From contig NZ_JAEPRQ010000001.1 of assembly GCF_016629665.1 (NCBI RefSeq), positions 496,001-560,000 of the forward strand: a DNA stretch of 64,000 nt. The letters run 5' to 3'. Below, one piece after another: positions 46,027-54,927 of the stretch. The notes under the pieces were generated by a model that saw nothing but the letters and a program-made list of their open reading frames with translations, made no database searches and had not been told where the DNA came from. A program made the translations under genes and the position numbers. Position 1 is the first letter of the stretch. Each line of letters begins with the position of its first letter. This DNA is from Paracoccus caeni (GTDB taxonomy: Bacteria > Pseudomonadota > Alphaproteobacteria > Rhodobacterales > Rhodobacteraceae).

Positions 46027-46944
46027 TCAGTGATGTTCGGCCAGATCGGCAGCCGCTTCCGGGTCCATCGCCGCGGGATCAAGCGGCGCGGCATGGGCGG
46101 GCGCCGTCAGATCGTTGCTGCCGCAAAGCAGGCGGCTCATCCGGGTTTCGGCGGTCTCTGCCATCGGCGTGCCGGGAAAGCGGGCCGGAACCTCGGCCAG
46201 ATAAAGGCAGGCCGCAGTTGGATCGCCGTCATTCTCGATCACTTCGGCGATGTTCAGCAGGCTTTCGCCGGCGCGCGGTCCATCGGGATCAGCCGAGAAC
46301 CCCTCAAGCCAGGATGCCGCCGCCGCCCGGGTATTGCCCGTCCGCTCCAACGCCATACCGCGCAGATACAGAGCCTCGCCGGTCAGCGGACCGCCTGCAT
46401 GGGTCTTTGCCACCTGATCGAACATCTCTGCCGCACGGGCAAAATCGCCGCTGCTTAGCACCTCGCTTGCAGCGTCGAAATCGGCCTGCTCCTGCGCGGT
46501 CGCGGCGGTGCCGTTGCCCGGCGCAGTCGGGGTCGAGGGCAGGACGGTCACATCACCGCCGCCATCGCCGTTCAGGTTGGTTCCGGTGAGCTGGCTCAGA
46601 TCGCAGGTCTCATCCATCTCGCAGAGACGGAACTCCAACTCATCCAGCCGCTCGCCGCCGACGCTGACGATCCGGTTGATCCGGTTCTGCAACTGCTCGG
46701 TCCGGTCGGTCAGCCGGGCAAGCTGCTGCTCCATCGCGTTCATCCGGTCGATTGCCGCATCGCCGCCCGCTGCCTGATAACCGGCCGCGCCCGAGGCGAC
46801 CAACTCTGCCCGAAGTTGCTGGAAATCGCCGCGCAGGGCGTCCAGTTGCACGCGCAGATCGGCCAAAGTCGGCTCTTGCGCGAACGAGGTCGCGGGCAGC
46901 GCGGTCAGAAGGGCGAAAGCGGCAGCGACAACGGCCTTGCGCAT
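46027..46944 (-). CDS. cpoB: Cell division coordinator CpoB (Tol-Pal associated)
   Basis: CpoB (YbgF) is a periplasmic TPR protein linking Tol-Pal to septal peptidoglycan synthesis. The 305-residue protein has a signal peptide (MRKAVVAAAFALLTALPATSFA, cleaved before QEPT), a coiled-coil segment (about 25-95: LRVQLDALRGDFQQLRAEL, MEQQLARLTDRTEQLQNRI), a linker, and C-terminal TPR repeats from about 155. It ends in a His/Ala/Asp-rich tail. The start overlaps the pal stop (TGATG). Confidence 0.92.
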   Translation of the reverse strand: MRKAVVAAAFALLTALPATSFAQEPTLADLRVQLDALRGDFQQLRAELVASGAAGYQAAGGDAAIDRMNAMEQQLARLTDRTEQLQNRINRIVSVGGERLDELEFRLCEMDETCDLSQLTGTNLNGDGGGDVTVLPSTPTAPGNGTAATAQEQADFDAASEVLSSGDFARAAEMFDQVAKTHAGGPLTGEALYLRGMALERTGNTRAAAASWLEGFSADPDGPRAGESLLNIAEVIENDGDPTAACLYLAEVPARFPGTPMAETAETRMSRLLCGSNDLTAPAHAAPLDPAAMDPEAAADLAEHH

Positions 46945-47678
46945 CAGGAACCCATTCCTCCGGTCGGGGGTGTCGCAGGTCCGCCAATCGGAACCGCACC
47001 GCCGCCGGTGCTGCCAGCCGGGTTGCCCGCGCCGGGGGCCGGGGTGGCGACGCCGGGCGTGGTCGTGCCTGCAGGCGCAACCGGGGTCGGTGCGGCGGCG
47101 GGCGCTGCTGCTGCGGTCGCGGCGGCATTGCCAATCGGGACCGCGCTGCCGCCGCCACTGCTGACCACAGTCACGGCGCGGCGGTTCTTGGCATAACACG
47201 CCTCGTCCGAGCAGACCTCAAGCGGGCGTTCCTTGCCAAAGCTCAGCGTGCGGACGCGGCTGGCCTCGACCCCTTGCGAGATCAGATATTCCTGCACGGC
47301 GCTGGCCCGGCGCGCACCAAGGGCAAGGTTATATTCGCGGGTGCCGGTCTCTTCGGCGTGACCCTGAACCACCGCCGAGAAGTTCGGATTGCTTTTCAGC
47401 CACCCCGCCTGCCGGGCCAGAATGGCACGGGCATCGCCGGTCAGCGTGGTCTGGTTCGCGGCGAACAGAACGGTGTTGCCGATCTGGCCGTCGAAATATT
47501 GCGGCGTCGATTCCGCGCCCAAAGTGCCCCCGGCAAGGTCACCCTGATACAGCGCCCCGCCACCCATATTGGCATAGGGGTCAATCACCTGCTGGCCGGT
47601 TGGCGGCGGCGCGGGCTGGGCACAGGCGGCCAGTGCCAGAAGGCTGGCGGCGGTCAGTGCTTTCGTCCATCTGTTCAT
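46944..47678 (-). CDS. pal: Peptidoglycan-associated lipoprotein Pal, with unusual C-terminal tail
   Basis: Pal is the outer-membrane lipoprotein of the Tol system that holds peptidoglycan. The lipobox is SLLALAAC with Cys19. The OmpA-like peptidoglycan-binding domain spans roughly 60-162 (VLFAANQTTLTGDA, QGHAEETGTREYNLALGARRA, LSFGKERPLEV, NRRAVTVV). Family members normally stop there; here a further ~80 residues rich in Ala, Pro, Gly and Thr follow (SAVPIGN... GGAVPIGGPATPPTGG). ATG 47678 is chosen because it starts the lipoprotein signal. Confidence 0.93.
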   Translation of the reverse strand: MNRWTKALTAASLLALAACAQPAPPPTGQQVIDPYANMGGGALYQGDLAGGTLGAESTPQYFDGQIGNTVLFAANQTTLTGDARAILARQAGWLKSNPNFSAVVQGHAEETGTREYNLALGARRASAVQEYLISQGVEASRVRTLSFGKERPLEVCSDEACYAKNRRAVTVVSSGGGSAVPIGNAAATAAAAPAAAPTPVAPAGTTTPGVATPAPGAGNPAGSTGGGAVPIGGPATPPTGGMGS

Positions 47679-47717
47679 TGCGGCATCCTTTCGGGTGCAG
47701 TTCTTCAAGGGCGAGGG

Positions 47718-49040
47718 TTAGGGCAGCAACGGACCCCAGGACGGGTCCGAAGCGGCGAAGTCCAGATTCAGTGGTCGCATGTTGCGGCCCGAAATGTCCA
47801 CCGAGTGCAAACGCGGTTGGCCATCGCCGCCCGGCGTCGAACGGGTGAACATCACGACCCGGCCATTGGGGGCCCAGGTCGGGCTTTCGTCAAGGAACGA
47901 TTCGGTCAGGCTTTTCTCGCCCGAGCCATCGGTCCGCATCACCGCGATGTGGAATCGCTGGCCGACCTGTTTGGTAAAGGCGATCAGATCCCCTTTCGGC
48001 GACCATGCGGGCGATCCGTAGCGGCCATCGCCGAAGCTGATCCGGGTCGGCTCACCGCCCTCGATTCCAACGATATATAGCTGCGGCGTGCCCGAGCGGT
48101 CGCTTTCAAAGACGATCCGTCGCCCGTCCGGGCTGAAGCTGGGCGAGGTCTCGATCGAAGGATCGCTGGTCACCTGCCGATGCGCGCCGGTTGCTGCATC
48201 CATCAGCCAGATATCGGTATTGCCGCCCTGTTCGCGTGAATAGGCGATCCAGCGGCCATCCGGGCTGAAGCGCGGCGAGAAGGCCATCGAGTTGCCGTCC
48301 TGCGTCATCGCCCGCGAACTGACCGAGGCCACGTCCAGCACCCGGATCTGCGGGAAACCGCTGTCATAGCTGGTATAGACGATTTGCCGCCCATTGCCCG
48401 AGAACTGCGGCGCCAGCACCAGCGAGGACGAGTCGGTCATCCACAGGATATTCTGACCGTCGTAATCCATCACTCCGATGCGCTTGATCCGGGCATTCTT
48501 CGGCCCGGTTTCCTGCACAAAGGCGACGCGGCTGTCGAAATAGGGCTGCTCGCCGGTCAGGCGGGTATAGATCTGGTCGGCGATCTTGTGCGCCGCCCGC
48601 CGCCAGTCGCTGGCGCGGGCATCGAACTGCATCCCGTCGCCTTGCGGCTGGCCGGAATTGACGTTGAAGAGACGAAACTTGACGCTGATATTCTCGCCAT
48701 TGCGGGTCACCTCGGCGGTGACAAGCGCCTGTGCGTTCACCGCGCGCCAATCGTCATAGCTGACAGCTTCCGAAAAGCTGGCCGGGCGTGCCACATGCGT
48801 TTCCGCAGGGATCTCGCGGAAAAGGCCGGTGCCGGTCAGATCGGCGGCAACCACCTGCCGCACCTGCCGGGCAATCTCGGCATCGCCATGGAAGGCGGGG
48901 ATGGCAACTGCCATCGCCTCGCTGACGCCATCGGTGATCTCGATGCGCAAAGGACCGTCCTGCGCCAGCGCGGGTTGCGCGGGCAGGGCGAAGGCGCTGG
49001 TCAGCGCCACGGAAAGGGTCAGGGTCAGGGTCCGAAGCAT
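47718..49040 (-). CDS. tolB: Tol-Pal translocation protein TolB
   Basis: TolB is the periplasmic propeller protein that shuttles between Pal and TolA. The 440 residues comprise a signal peptide (cleavage near QPALAQ-DGP), an N-terminal alpha/beta domain (LRIEITDGVSEAMAVAIPAF) and a six-bladed propeller with repeated FSPDGR(W/R)IxxxS motifs (for example FSPRFSPDGRWIAYSREQGG and FSPDGRRIVFESDRSG). It is followed by pal after a 39-base gap. Confidence 0.96.
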   Translation of the reverse strand: MLRTLTLTLSVALTSAFALPAQPALAQDGPLRIEITDGVSEAMAVAIPAFHGDAEIARQVRQVVAADLTGTGLFREIPAETHVARPASFSEAVSYDDWRAVNAQALVTAEVTRNGENISVKFRLFNVNSGQPQGDGMQFDARASDWRRAAHKIADQIYTRLTGEQPYFDSRVAFVQETGPKNARIKRIGVMDYDGQNILWMTDSSSLVLAPQFSGNGRQIVYTSYDSGFPQIRVLDVASVSSRAMTQDGNSMAFSPRFSPDGRWIAYSREQGGNTDIWLMDAATGAHRQVTSDPSIETSPSFSPDGRRIVFESDRSGTPQLYIVGIEGGEPTRISFGDGRYGSPAWSPKGDLIAFTKQVGQRFHIAVMRTDGSGEKSLTESFLDESPTWAPNGRVVMFTRSTPGGDGQPRLHSVDISGRNMRPLNLDFAASDPSWGPLLP

Positions 49041-49157
49041 CGTATCCTCTCTACCTTGTCGCGGGACGCAAGCAAAGCCGCGCCCCGGAATATTCGCCCG
49101 CCGCCGTCGCAGTCAGGGCACAGTCTGCCGCCAGAGTGATCACAGCTCACCCCCATG

Positions 49158-50627
49158 TCACGGATCGGGCAGCGGGGTCGATCTGATCTCGCCCGGATTG
49201 AGTTCCGAAGGATCGGCCAGATCCGCAGGCTGGCCCGCATCCGCACCGCCGCCGACGCTTGAGGACATCGCCCCCGACAAAGCCGCCGCCAGCGGGTCTT
49301 GCGCCGCCGAAGCGCCGCTGCCGCCCTCGATCATCTGGCTGTTGCCCGACGCATCGGCCCCTGCCGAGGCATTGTCGCTGCCATCGGCCCCGGTCTGAGC
49401 CTCGCGCAGCGCATCTTCCATCGCCTGAGCGGCCTCTCGCGCAGCCCGCTCGGCCTCGGCTGCCTCAGCGGCCCGGCGCTCTTCCGCCGCCCGTGCCTCT
49501 GCAGCCCGTTCCTCTGCGGCCCGCGCCTCGGCCTCACGCGCCTCACGCTCTCGCCGCTCGGTCTCTGCCCGACGTTCTTCCTCGGCACGCTCTTCCGCGG
49601 CCCTGCGTTCTTCTTCGGCCCGTTCCGCTGCCGCGCGACGTTCCTCTTCAGCGCGCCGCTCTTCAGCTTCACGCGCTTCCGCTGCCCGACGCTCTTCCGC
49701 CGCGCGTTCTTCGGCTTCCCGCTCGCGCGCCTCAGCCGCCCGGCGCTCTTCGGCAGCGCGTGCCTCGGCCTCGCGCCGCTCATCTGCTTCGCGCTCTGCG
49801 GCGGCACGCTCTGCCGCTTCCCGGCGTTCCTGTTCGGCTTCCCGTTCTGCCGCCGCCTCACGGGCGGCCTCTTCCCGGCGCTCGGCTTCGGCCTGCCGCG
49901 CCGCTTCTTCCGCAGCCTCGCGAGCAGCCTCCTGCCGTTCTTCCTCCGCGCGTTCCGCGGCGACCGCAGCGGCGCGCGCAGCTTCCGCTGCCGCCCGTTC
50001 CGCTGCCGCCTGCGCCACGGCGCGATTGTAATTCTCGACCAAGCCATCAGGCCGTTGCCGGGGCGCGACCGATTGATCCAGCGCAAGGGCTGAACGCGGC
50101 GCGCTTGGCACCGCAGCCTGATCGGTCTCGGGCGCCTGCGGTTGCACCGGCTGCGTGCCGCCTGCGGGCACATCTGTCGCGACCGGACTGTCCGGCAGGG
50201 CATCCGCCGCCTCGTTCTGTTCAGCCGGACTATCGGGCAGATCGGTCGCCACCTCGACCGGCTGGCGCGGCGTCACGCCCGTCAGATCGGGTCCGGCATC
50301 CACCTCGTCCGGCTGCGCAAGCTCCTGCGCCTCGGACGGCGCGTCGGGCGCACTCGCCTCTGCCGGAGCATCGGTCGCCGCATCCTCGACGGCGGGCGCG
50401 GGCATATCCGTCACGGCGGTCGCCTCGGCCCCGACCGGCCCGGCCCCACGCGAGGCCGCAGCCAAAGCCTCGAACTCGGCCCCGGTCATCGTCGCCACCT
50501 GCGTCGAGCGCACCGGCGACGCGCCCTGCGGCCTGAAGAATACACCGCCCAGGATCGCCCAGAGGATCAGCGCCGTATGCGCCCCCCCCGAGACCCACCA
50601 TCCTATGCGGCCTTCGCGGTCATCCAT
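49158..50627 (-). CDS. tolA: TolA-like protein lacking a recognisable C-terminal domain III
   Basis: TolA spans the periplasm from the inner membrane to TolB/Pal. The 489 residues have one N-terminal membrane helix (about 10-31), a Pro/Ala/Asp-rich segment (32-195), and a very long Ala/Glu/Arg coil (about 200-408; EERRAAEAREAEERR-like repeats). The last ~80 residues are low-complexity (ASAGADASGNSQ, SSVGGGADAGQPADL) ending STPLPDP. The usual globular domain III with its conserved Cys-Trp is absent, and the 117 bases to tolB cannot hold it in another frame. Identity rests on position and architecture. Confidence 0.8.
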   Translation of the reverse strand: MDDREGRIGWWVSGGAHTALILWAILGGVFFRPQGASPVRSTQVATMTGAEFEALAAASRGAGPVGAEATAVTDMPAPAVEDAATDAPAEASAPDAPSEAQELAQPDEVDAGPDLTGVTPRQPVEVATDLPDSPAEQNEAADALPDSPVATDVPAGGTQPVQPQAPETDQAAVPSAPRSALALDQSVAPRQRPDGLVENYNRAVAQAAAERAAAEAARAAAVAAERAEEERQEAAREAAEEAARQAEAERREEAAREAAAEREAEQERREAAERAAAEREADERREAEARAAEERRAAEAREREAEERAAEERRAAEAREAEERRAEEERRAAAERAEEERRAAEERAEEERRAETERREREAREAEARAAEERAAEARAAEERRAAEAAEAERAAREAAQAMEDALREAQTGADGSDNASAGADASGNSQMIEGGSGASAAQDPLAAALSGAMSSSVGGGADAGQPADLADPSELNPGEIRSTPLPDP

Positions 50628-50630
50628 CGC

Positions 50631-51086
50631 TCATTCATCCATCCGCGGGCCACCGGCATCGGTGACCAGCACGATATCCGACAGACCCGCCGCGTTCAGC
50701 GCACCCATCACCTGCACCACGCGGGCATAGGGGTTCGACCCGTCGGCCCGCAGAAACACCCGCTGGCTTTCCCGGTTCGCCAGAATCTCGCGCAGGCGGC
50801 TGACGATCTGGGCATCGGCCACCGGGCTGTCCATCACCATCACCTCACCCTCCAGCGGGATCGAGATGACCAGCGGTTCTTCCGGCTCGGTCTGCACGGC
50901 GGTCGCGGCGGTCTGCGGCAGATTCAGCGGCACGCCCGCCGTCATCAGCGGCGCGGCGACCATGAAGATCACCAGCAGGACCAGCATTACGTCCACGAAC
51001 GGCGTCACGTTGATTTCGGACATGGGCGCGTTGCGCCGCCGCCCGCGACCCTTGCGGCTGACCCGTTGAACGACAGAGGCAGCCAT
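50631..51086 (-). CDS. tolR: Tol-Pal proton channel subunit TolR
   Basis: TolR/ExbD family, 151 residues: one N-terminal helix with the essential aspartate in INVTPFVDVMLVLLVIFMV, and a periplasmic domain ending FLRADGSNPYARVVQVMGALNAAGL. With TolQ it forms the proton-driven motor for TolA. The gap to tolA is three bases and to tolQ three bases. Confidence 0.95.
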   Translation of the reverse strand: MAASVVQRVSRKGRGRRRNAPMSEINVTPFVDVMLVLLVIFMVAAPLMTAGVPLNLPQTAATAVQTEPEEPLVISIPLEGEVMVMDSPVADAQIVSRLREILANRESQRVFLRADGSNPYARVVQVMGALNAAGLSDIVLVTDAGGPRMDE

Positions 51087-51089
51087 GAC

Positions 51090-51782
51090 TTATTCCTCGT
51101 CCAACTGCCGTGACAGCAGGGTGGAAAACTCATCGGCAAAGGCTTCCCAATTGCCGGTCACCCGCTCGGCATCGCCCGACAGCTTGTTGTAGAAGATCAC
51201 CGCCGGAATAGCGGCCAAAAGGCCAAGCGCGGTGGCCAGAAGCGCCTCGGCAATGCCGGGGGCGACAACGGCAAGACTGGTATCCTGCGACATTGCGATG
51301 CCCTCGAACGCGGTCTTGATGCCCCAGACGGTGCCGAAGAGACCAATGAACGGCGCGGTCGAGCCTACGGTAGCAAGGAAGGACAGACCCCGGAACAGCC
51401 GCGCCTCTTCCCGCTGAATGGCGACGTTCATGGCGCGGTCGATCCGTTGCAACCCGCCGGGGATCAGCTTGCCGTCATCGCGATGGCTGCGCCGCCATTC
51501 GGTCATACCGGCTGCAAAGATCCGTTCGGTCGCGCCCTTCGGGTTCTCGCCCAGGCGGTCGTAGAGATCGTCCAGAGGTTCGCCCGACCAGAAGGCGGCA
51601 TCGAACCGGCTTGCCTCGCGCCGCGCATTGGCGAAGGCCAGAAATTTCTGGATGATGATCGCCCAGCCCCAGACCGAGGCGATGATCAGGATGATCATCA
51701 CCACCTGCACCGTCAGCGACGCGCGCGCAAACAGCGCCATCAGCGAGAAATCAACGGCCGCTGCGGCCTGAATGGGTTCCAT
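51090..51782 (-). CDS. tolQ: Tol-Pal proton channel subunit TolQ
   Basis: TolQ/ExbB family, 230 residues with three helices: VVMIILIIASVWGWAIIIQKFL, SFLATVGSTAPFIGLFGTVWGI, and GIAEALLATALGLLAAIPAVIFYNK, including the conserved threonines and glutamate region. ATG 51782 (MEPIQAAAAVDFSLMALF) is chosen over the frame start at 51857. First of the coupled tolQRAB-pal-cpoB genes. The 177 bases upstream to ybgC hold its likely promoter, but I see no clear boxes. Confidence 0.95.
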   Translation of the reverse strand: MEPIQAAAAVDFSLMALFARASLTVQVVMIILIIASVWGWAIIIQKFLAFANARREASRFDAAFWSGEPLDDLYDRLGENPKGATERIFAAGMTEWRRSHRDDGKLIPGGLQRIDRAMNVAIQREEARLFRGLSFLATVGSTAPFIGLFGTVWGIKTAFEGIAMSQDTSLAVVAPGIAEALLATALGLLAAIPAVIFYNKLSGDAERVTGNWEAFADEFSTLLSRQLDEE

Positions 51783-51959
51783 CTTCACTGCCTCATCTTC
51801 ATGGCCCGCGGGCACAGCGACCCGCATACGGCCTTTATGGCGGACATCGCCGATCAAATCGCGCGCCTTCTAGCGCTTCTCTAGCAAATGATGCAGCCCC
51901 TTCCAGCAACACAATGCTGTCACTTTTCGGGGATTTGCCTGATCTGTGTCCCGCCCGCC

Positions 51960-52367
51960 TCACTCGGGGCGGGTGTTGCGGGCGACAGCCGCCGCGACCG
52001 AGGCAGGCACACGCACCGGCCGACCCTTCGCATCCAGACAGGCAATCGTGACCCGCGCGGCAAACAACATCTCGGCCCCGCGCATGACCCGCTGATCGAC
52101 GACGATCCGCGCAGGTTTCGCCTCGGCCAGTTCCGTCACCACCTCCAGCAAATCATCGAATTTCGCCGGCCGCAGATAATCCGCCTCAACCCGCCTGACC
52201 GCAAAGACCACGCCTGCCTGATCCTTCAGCGCATTCTGATCGACGCCAATATCCCGCAACCACTCGCTGCGGCCTCGTTCGATGAATTTCAGATAGTTGG
52301 CGTAATAGACGATCCCGGCAAGATCGGTGTCTTCGTAATAGACGCGGACGGGGAAGGTATGGGTCAT
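51960..52367 (-). CDS. ybgC: Acyl-CoA thioesterase YbgC (Tol-Pal associated)
   Basis: A hotdog-fold thioesterase of 135 residues. The active-site block is RVYYEDTDLAGIVYYANYLKFIERGRSEWLR, with the catalytic Asp and Tyr/His region of the 4-HBT type. It usually heads the tol cluster. ATG 52367 is favoured because GATAGG lies nine bases ahead; ATG 52376 has no spacing to that site. Confidence 0.92.
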   Translation of the reverse strand: MTHTFPVRVYYEDTDLAGIVYYANYLKFIERGRSEWLRDIGVDQNALKDQAGVVFAVRRVEADYLRPAKFDDLLEVVTELAEAKPARIVVDQRVMRGAEMLFAARVTIACLDAKGRPVRVPASVAAAVARNTRPE

Positions 52368-52377
52368 ATGAGGCATC

Positions 52378-52773
52378 CTATCGGCAATCGCCCGGCGATA
52401 CGGTCAGGGTGATGACTTCCGCGCCATAGAGGTCGTAAACCGTTTCGCTGACATTCCACTTGTTCGCCGACGCAAGCCCCTGATGGTTGCAGTGCAATGC
52501 CGTGAAGCGAGCCTGCTGTCGGCCTTGCCAGCCAGGTTCCAGATAAGCGGGATCGAACAGGATCATCTTTTCATAGAAAAATGTCCTGGTGGTGCAGTCC
52601 ACACCAACGCCGATGACCTGAGTGGACATATCTGCAAGACGCGGAAGATCGCGCCGCATTTCCGCAACCATGCTCTTGGCTGCGCTGCAGTCGTCGGCAA
52701 AGGCGATCGACGGACAAAGCAGGGCACAGCATATCGCCAGCTTCCCGATCACGCTTCTTGCCGCGAAACTCAT
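52378..52773 (-). CDS. Secreted hypothetical protein, 131 aa
   Basis: Signal peptide (KLAICCALLCPSIAFA, cleaved before DDCS) and a mature part with four cysteines (DDCS, DCTTRT, LHCNHQ, GDCR), so two disulfides are likely in the periplasm. No family recognised. It overlaps the upstream gene by four bases (ATGA) and ends 10 bases before ybgC's start, so it may share the tol transcript. Confidence 0.7.
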   Translation of the reverse strand: MSFAARSVIGKLAICCALLCPSIAFADDCSAAKSMVAEMRRDLPRLADMSTQVIGVGVDCTTRTFFYEKMILFDPAYLEPGWQGRQQARFTALHCNHQGLASANKWNVSETVYDLYGAEVITLTVSPGDCR

Positions 52774-53342
52774 CCGACCATCCTCGCCGCCAGCCGCAGC
52801 GCATGGGCCGGGTCGTTTGCCGCCACCGGCAGCACCGGATCATAGGCCGCCCGGATAAGCGCCGCCAATTCCTGCGACGGCACCACATCCGTCGCAAAAC
52901 TCAGCGCCGCGCGCACCATCACCATTTCGGCCAACTCCGCCGGATGCGCCTCGCCAAGTGCGCCGCCCATGCGCAGAAAGCCCAAACAGGCGCGAATGCC
53001 GCCATCCGCGTCAAAGCGGAACAGCCGATACTGATCCGCGCCGGATGCCGTCAACCGCGCGGGCAGATCCGCCATCCCGGTCAGCCGATCCAGATCCGGC
53101 ACCTCCTGCAACTCGTCCCATTCGCGAACGAAGAACAACATCAGGTTCGCGCCCATCTCGGGGTCGGTCTCGGCGACCGGATGCCCGGCATGGGCAAAGC
53201 CCGCCCGGATCGCGCCGCGAAAAACATCAAGGCTCTCATCCGCCAGCCCGAAGATGACCGGCGCGACAGGCCGTCCCCAACGCGCGCAAAGAAAAGACCC
53301 GTCCTGCCGGGTAAACAGCGCGGCAATCTGATCAGGGGTCAT
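52770..53342 (-). CDS. Hypothetical protein, 190 aa
   Basis: A soluble protein starting MTPDQIAALFTRQDGSFLCARWGRPVAPVIFGLADESLDVF, with DPEMGANLMLFFVREWDEL in the middle. I believe it is conserved in Rhodobacteraceae but know no function. ATG 53342 is preferred to a start at 53363. It is coupled to the secreted 131-residue protein. Its start lies about 70 bases from iteron array copy 3. Confidence 0.72.
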   Translation of the reverse strand: MTPDQIAALFTRQDGSFLCARWGRPVAPVIFGLADESLDVFRGAIRAGFAHAGHPVAETDPEMGANLMLFFVREWDELQEVPDLDRLTGMADLPARLTASGADQYRLFRFDADGGIRACLGFLRMGGALGEAHPAELAEMVMVRAALSFATDVVPSQELAALIRAAYDPVLPVAANDPAHALRLAARMVG

Positions 53343-53410
53343 CGCTTCCTCCGCTGGCCTCAAGCCGCAGCCCTACAGCCTGCCGCCCCCTGCGTCCACC
53401 CGAAGTCAGT

Positions 53411-53465
53411 GCATGCCCAGTGCTTCTGCTGTGCACAAACGGTGTACACCCTGTGCAGCCTAACC
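53411..53465 (+). repeat. Iteron array copy 3: five tandem 11-bp repeats
   Basis: GTGCATGCCCA, GTGCTTCTGCT, GTGCACAAACG, GTGTACACCCT, GTGCAGCCTAA: contiguous, exact 11-bp register. This copy has diverged most in the flanks (no CGCAAGC ahead, no CAGCA/TGCTG dyad behind), but the five-unit register and the terminal GTGCAGCCTAA unit are kept. It lies between the start of the 190-aa gene and the end of scoB. Confidence 0.88.
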
Positions 53466-53502
53466 CACGGCGTCCAAAAGGATTTTCCAACCCCATTAAC
53501 GT

Positions 53503-53564
53503 CTTCTTCACTCAAATATCCGGGGGGAGCCGCCGGAAACGGCGACGGGGGGCAAAGCCCCCCG
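53503..53564 (-). repeat. 3'-end intergenic element after scoB
   Basis: On the minus strand, 28 bases after the scoB stop: CGGGGGGC-TTT-GCCCCCCG (perfect 8-bp stem), a second small stem around CGCCG/CGGCG, then CCCCCCGGATATTTGAG and TGAAGAAG. This matches the element after the third deformylase in order and direction. Confidence 0.75.
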
Positions 53565-53592
53565 CCACCAAGCCTTCAAGGCTGCAAAAGTC

Positions 53593-54219
53593 TCAGTTCA
53601 CCAGCGTCGCCTCGGTCGCCGCCCGGAACTCTTCCTCGGTGACGCCATCTGCCAGCTCGACCAGCTTCAGCCCGCCATCGACCACGTCCAGTACGCCCAG
53701 ATTGGTGATGATCCGGTCCACCACAGATTTCCCGGTCAGCGGCAGGGTGCAGGCTTTCAATACCTTGGATTCACCGGCTTTATTGGTGTGATCCATGACC
53801 ACGATGACACGGCCCACGCCCGCCACAAGGTCCATTGCGCCGCCCATGCCCTTGACCAGCTTGCCCGGAATCATCCAGTTCGCCAGATCGCCATTCTCGG
53901 CCACTTCCATCGCCCCAAGGATCGCCGCGGCGATCTTGCCGCCCCGGATCATCCCGAAGCTGGTGGCGCTGTCGAAATAGGAGGTGCGGGCCAGTTCCGT
54001 GATCGTCTGCTTGCCCGCATTGATCAGGTCGGGGTCTTCCTCTCCCTCATAAGGGAACGGCCCCATCCCCAGCATCCCGTTTTCGGATTGTAGGGTAATA
54101 TCCTTGTCGCCCACATAGTTGGCGACCAAAGTTGGAATCCCGATGCCGAGATTCACATACATCCCGTCTTCCAGTTCCTGAGCCGCCCGCGCGGCCATCT
54201 GGTTCCGATCCCATGCCAT
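53593..54219 (-). CDS. scoB: 3-oxoacid CoA-transferase subunit B
   Basis: The beta subunit of succinyl-CoA:3-ketoacid (or acetoacetate) CoA-transferase, 208 residues. The catalytic glutamate is in DITLQSENGMLGMGPFP, with MYVNLGIGIPTLVANYV near the N-terminus and GGAMDLVAG in the middle. With ScoA it moves CoA between acyl groups for ketone-body or polyhydroxybutyrate metabolism. It follows scoA by three bases. Confidence 0.94.
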   Translation of the reverse strand: MAWDRNQMAARAAQELEDGMYVNLGIGIPTLVANYVGDKDITLQSENGMLGMGPFPYEGEEDPDLINAGKQTITELARTSYFDSATSFGMIRGGKIAAAILGAMEVAENGDLANWMIPGKLVKGMGGAMDLVAGVGRVIVVMDHTNKAGESKVLKACTLPLTGKSVVDRIITNLGVLDVVDGGLKLVELADGVTEEEFRAATEATLVN

Positions 54220-54222
54220 GTC

Positions 54223-54927
54223 TCAGGCCTCCTCACGCTTGCGGGTGGTGCGCTGCTCGATCCGCTTCTCATGCTCGCCCTGAATGATGCGATGCACGTA
54301 AATTCCCGGCAGATGGATGTTGTCGGGGTCCAGCGCGCCGCGCTCGACGATCTCTTCGACCTCGACCACGCAGACCTTGCCGCACATTGCCGCAGGCGGG
54401 TTGAAGTTGCGCGCGGTCTTGCGGAAAATCACGTTGCCGGTGTCGTCGGCTTTCCAGCCCTTCACGATCGACAGGTCGGCGACGATGCCGCGTTCCAGAA
54501 TATAATCCTGCCCGTCGAAATTCTTCACATCCTTGCCTTCGGCGATGACGGTGCCGACGCCGGTTTTGGTGTAAAATCCGGGGATCCCCGCACCGCCAGC
54601 CCGCATCCGCTCGGCCAAAGTGCCTTGGGGATTGAACTCCAACTCAAGCTCGCCCGATAGATATTGCCGCATGAACTCGGCATTCTCGCCCACATAGGAC
54701 GAGATCATTTTCTTGATCTGCCGGGTGTCCAGCAGCTTGCCCAGACCGAAACCATCGACGCCGCAATTGTTGCTGGCGATGGTCAGATCCTTGACGCCGT
54801 TCCTGACCAGCGCATCGATCAGCAATTCGGGAATTCCGCAGAGGCCAAATCCCCCCGCCGCGATGAACATGCCGTCTTTCAGCAGTCCGTCCAGCGCCTC
54901 ATCCGCATTGGCATAGACCTTTTTCAT
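54223..54927 (-). CDS. scoA: 3-oxoacid CoA-transferase subunit A
   Basis: The alpha subunit, 234 residues. Typical blocks are [54 protein letters not shown] and [19 protein letters not shown] 54927 is the family start; the open frame reaches 54990. First gene of the scoAB pair. Confidence 0.94.
   Translation of the reverse strand: MKKVYANADEALDGLLKDGMFIAAGGFGLCGIPELLIDALVRNGVKDLTIASNNCGVDGFGLGKLLDTRQIKKMISSYVGENAEFMRQYLSGELELEFNPQGTLAERMRAGGAGIPGFYTKTGVGTVIAEGKDVKNFDGQDYILERGIVADLSIVKGWKADDTGNVIFRKTARNFNPPAAMCGKVCVVEVEEIVERGALDPDNIHLPGIYVHRIIQGEHEKRIEQRTTRKREEA

Noticed and set aside
49259..50536. A 425-residue proline-rich plus-strand ORF opposite tolA
   Set aside because: The Pro/Leu/Arg repeats are the mirror of the Ala/Glu/Arg coil codons of TolA. 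TolA fits the tol gene order.
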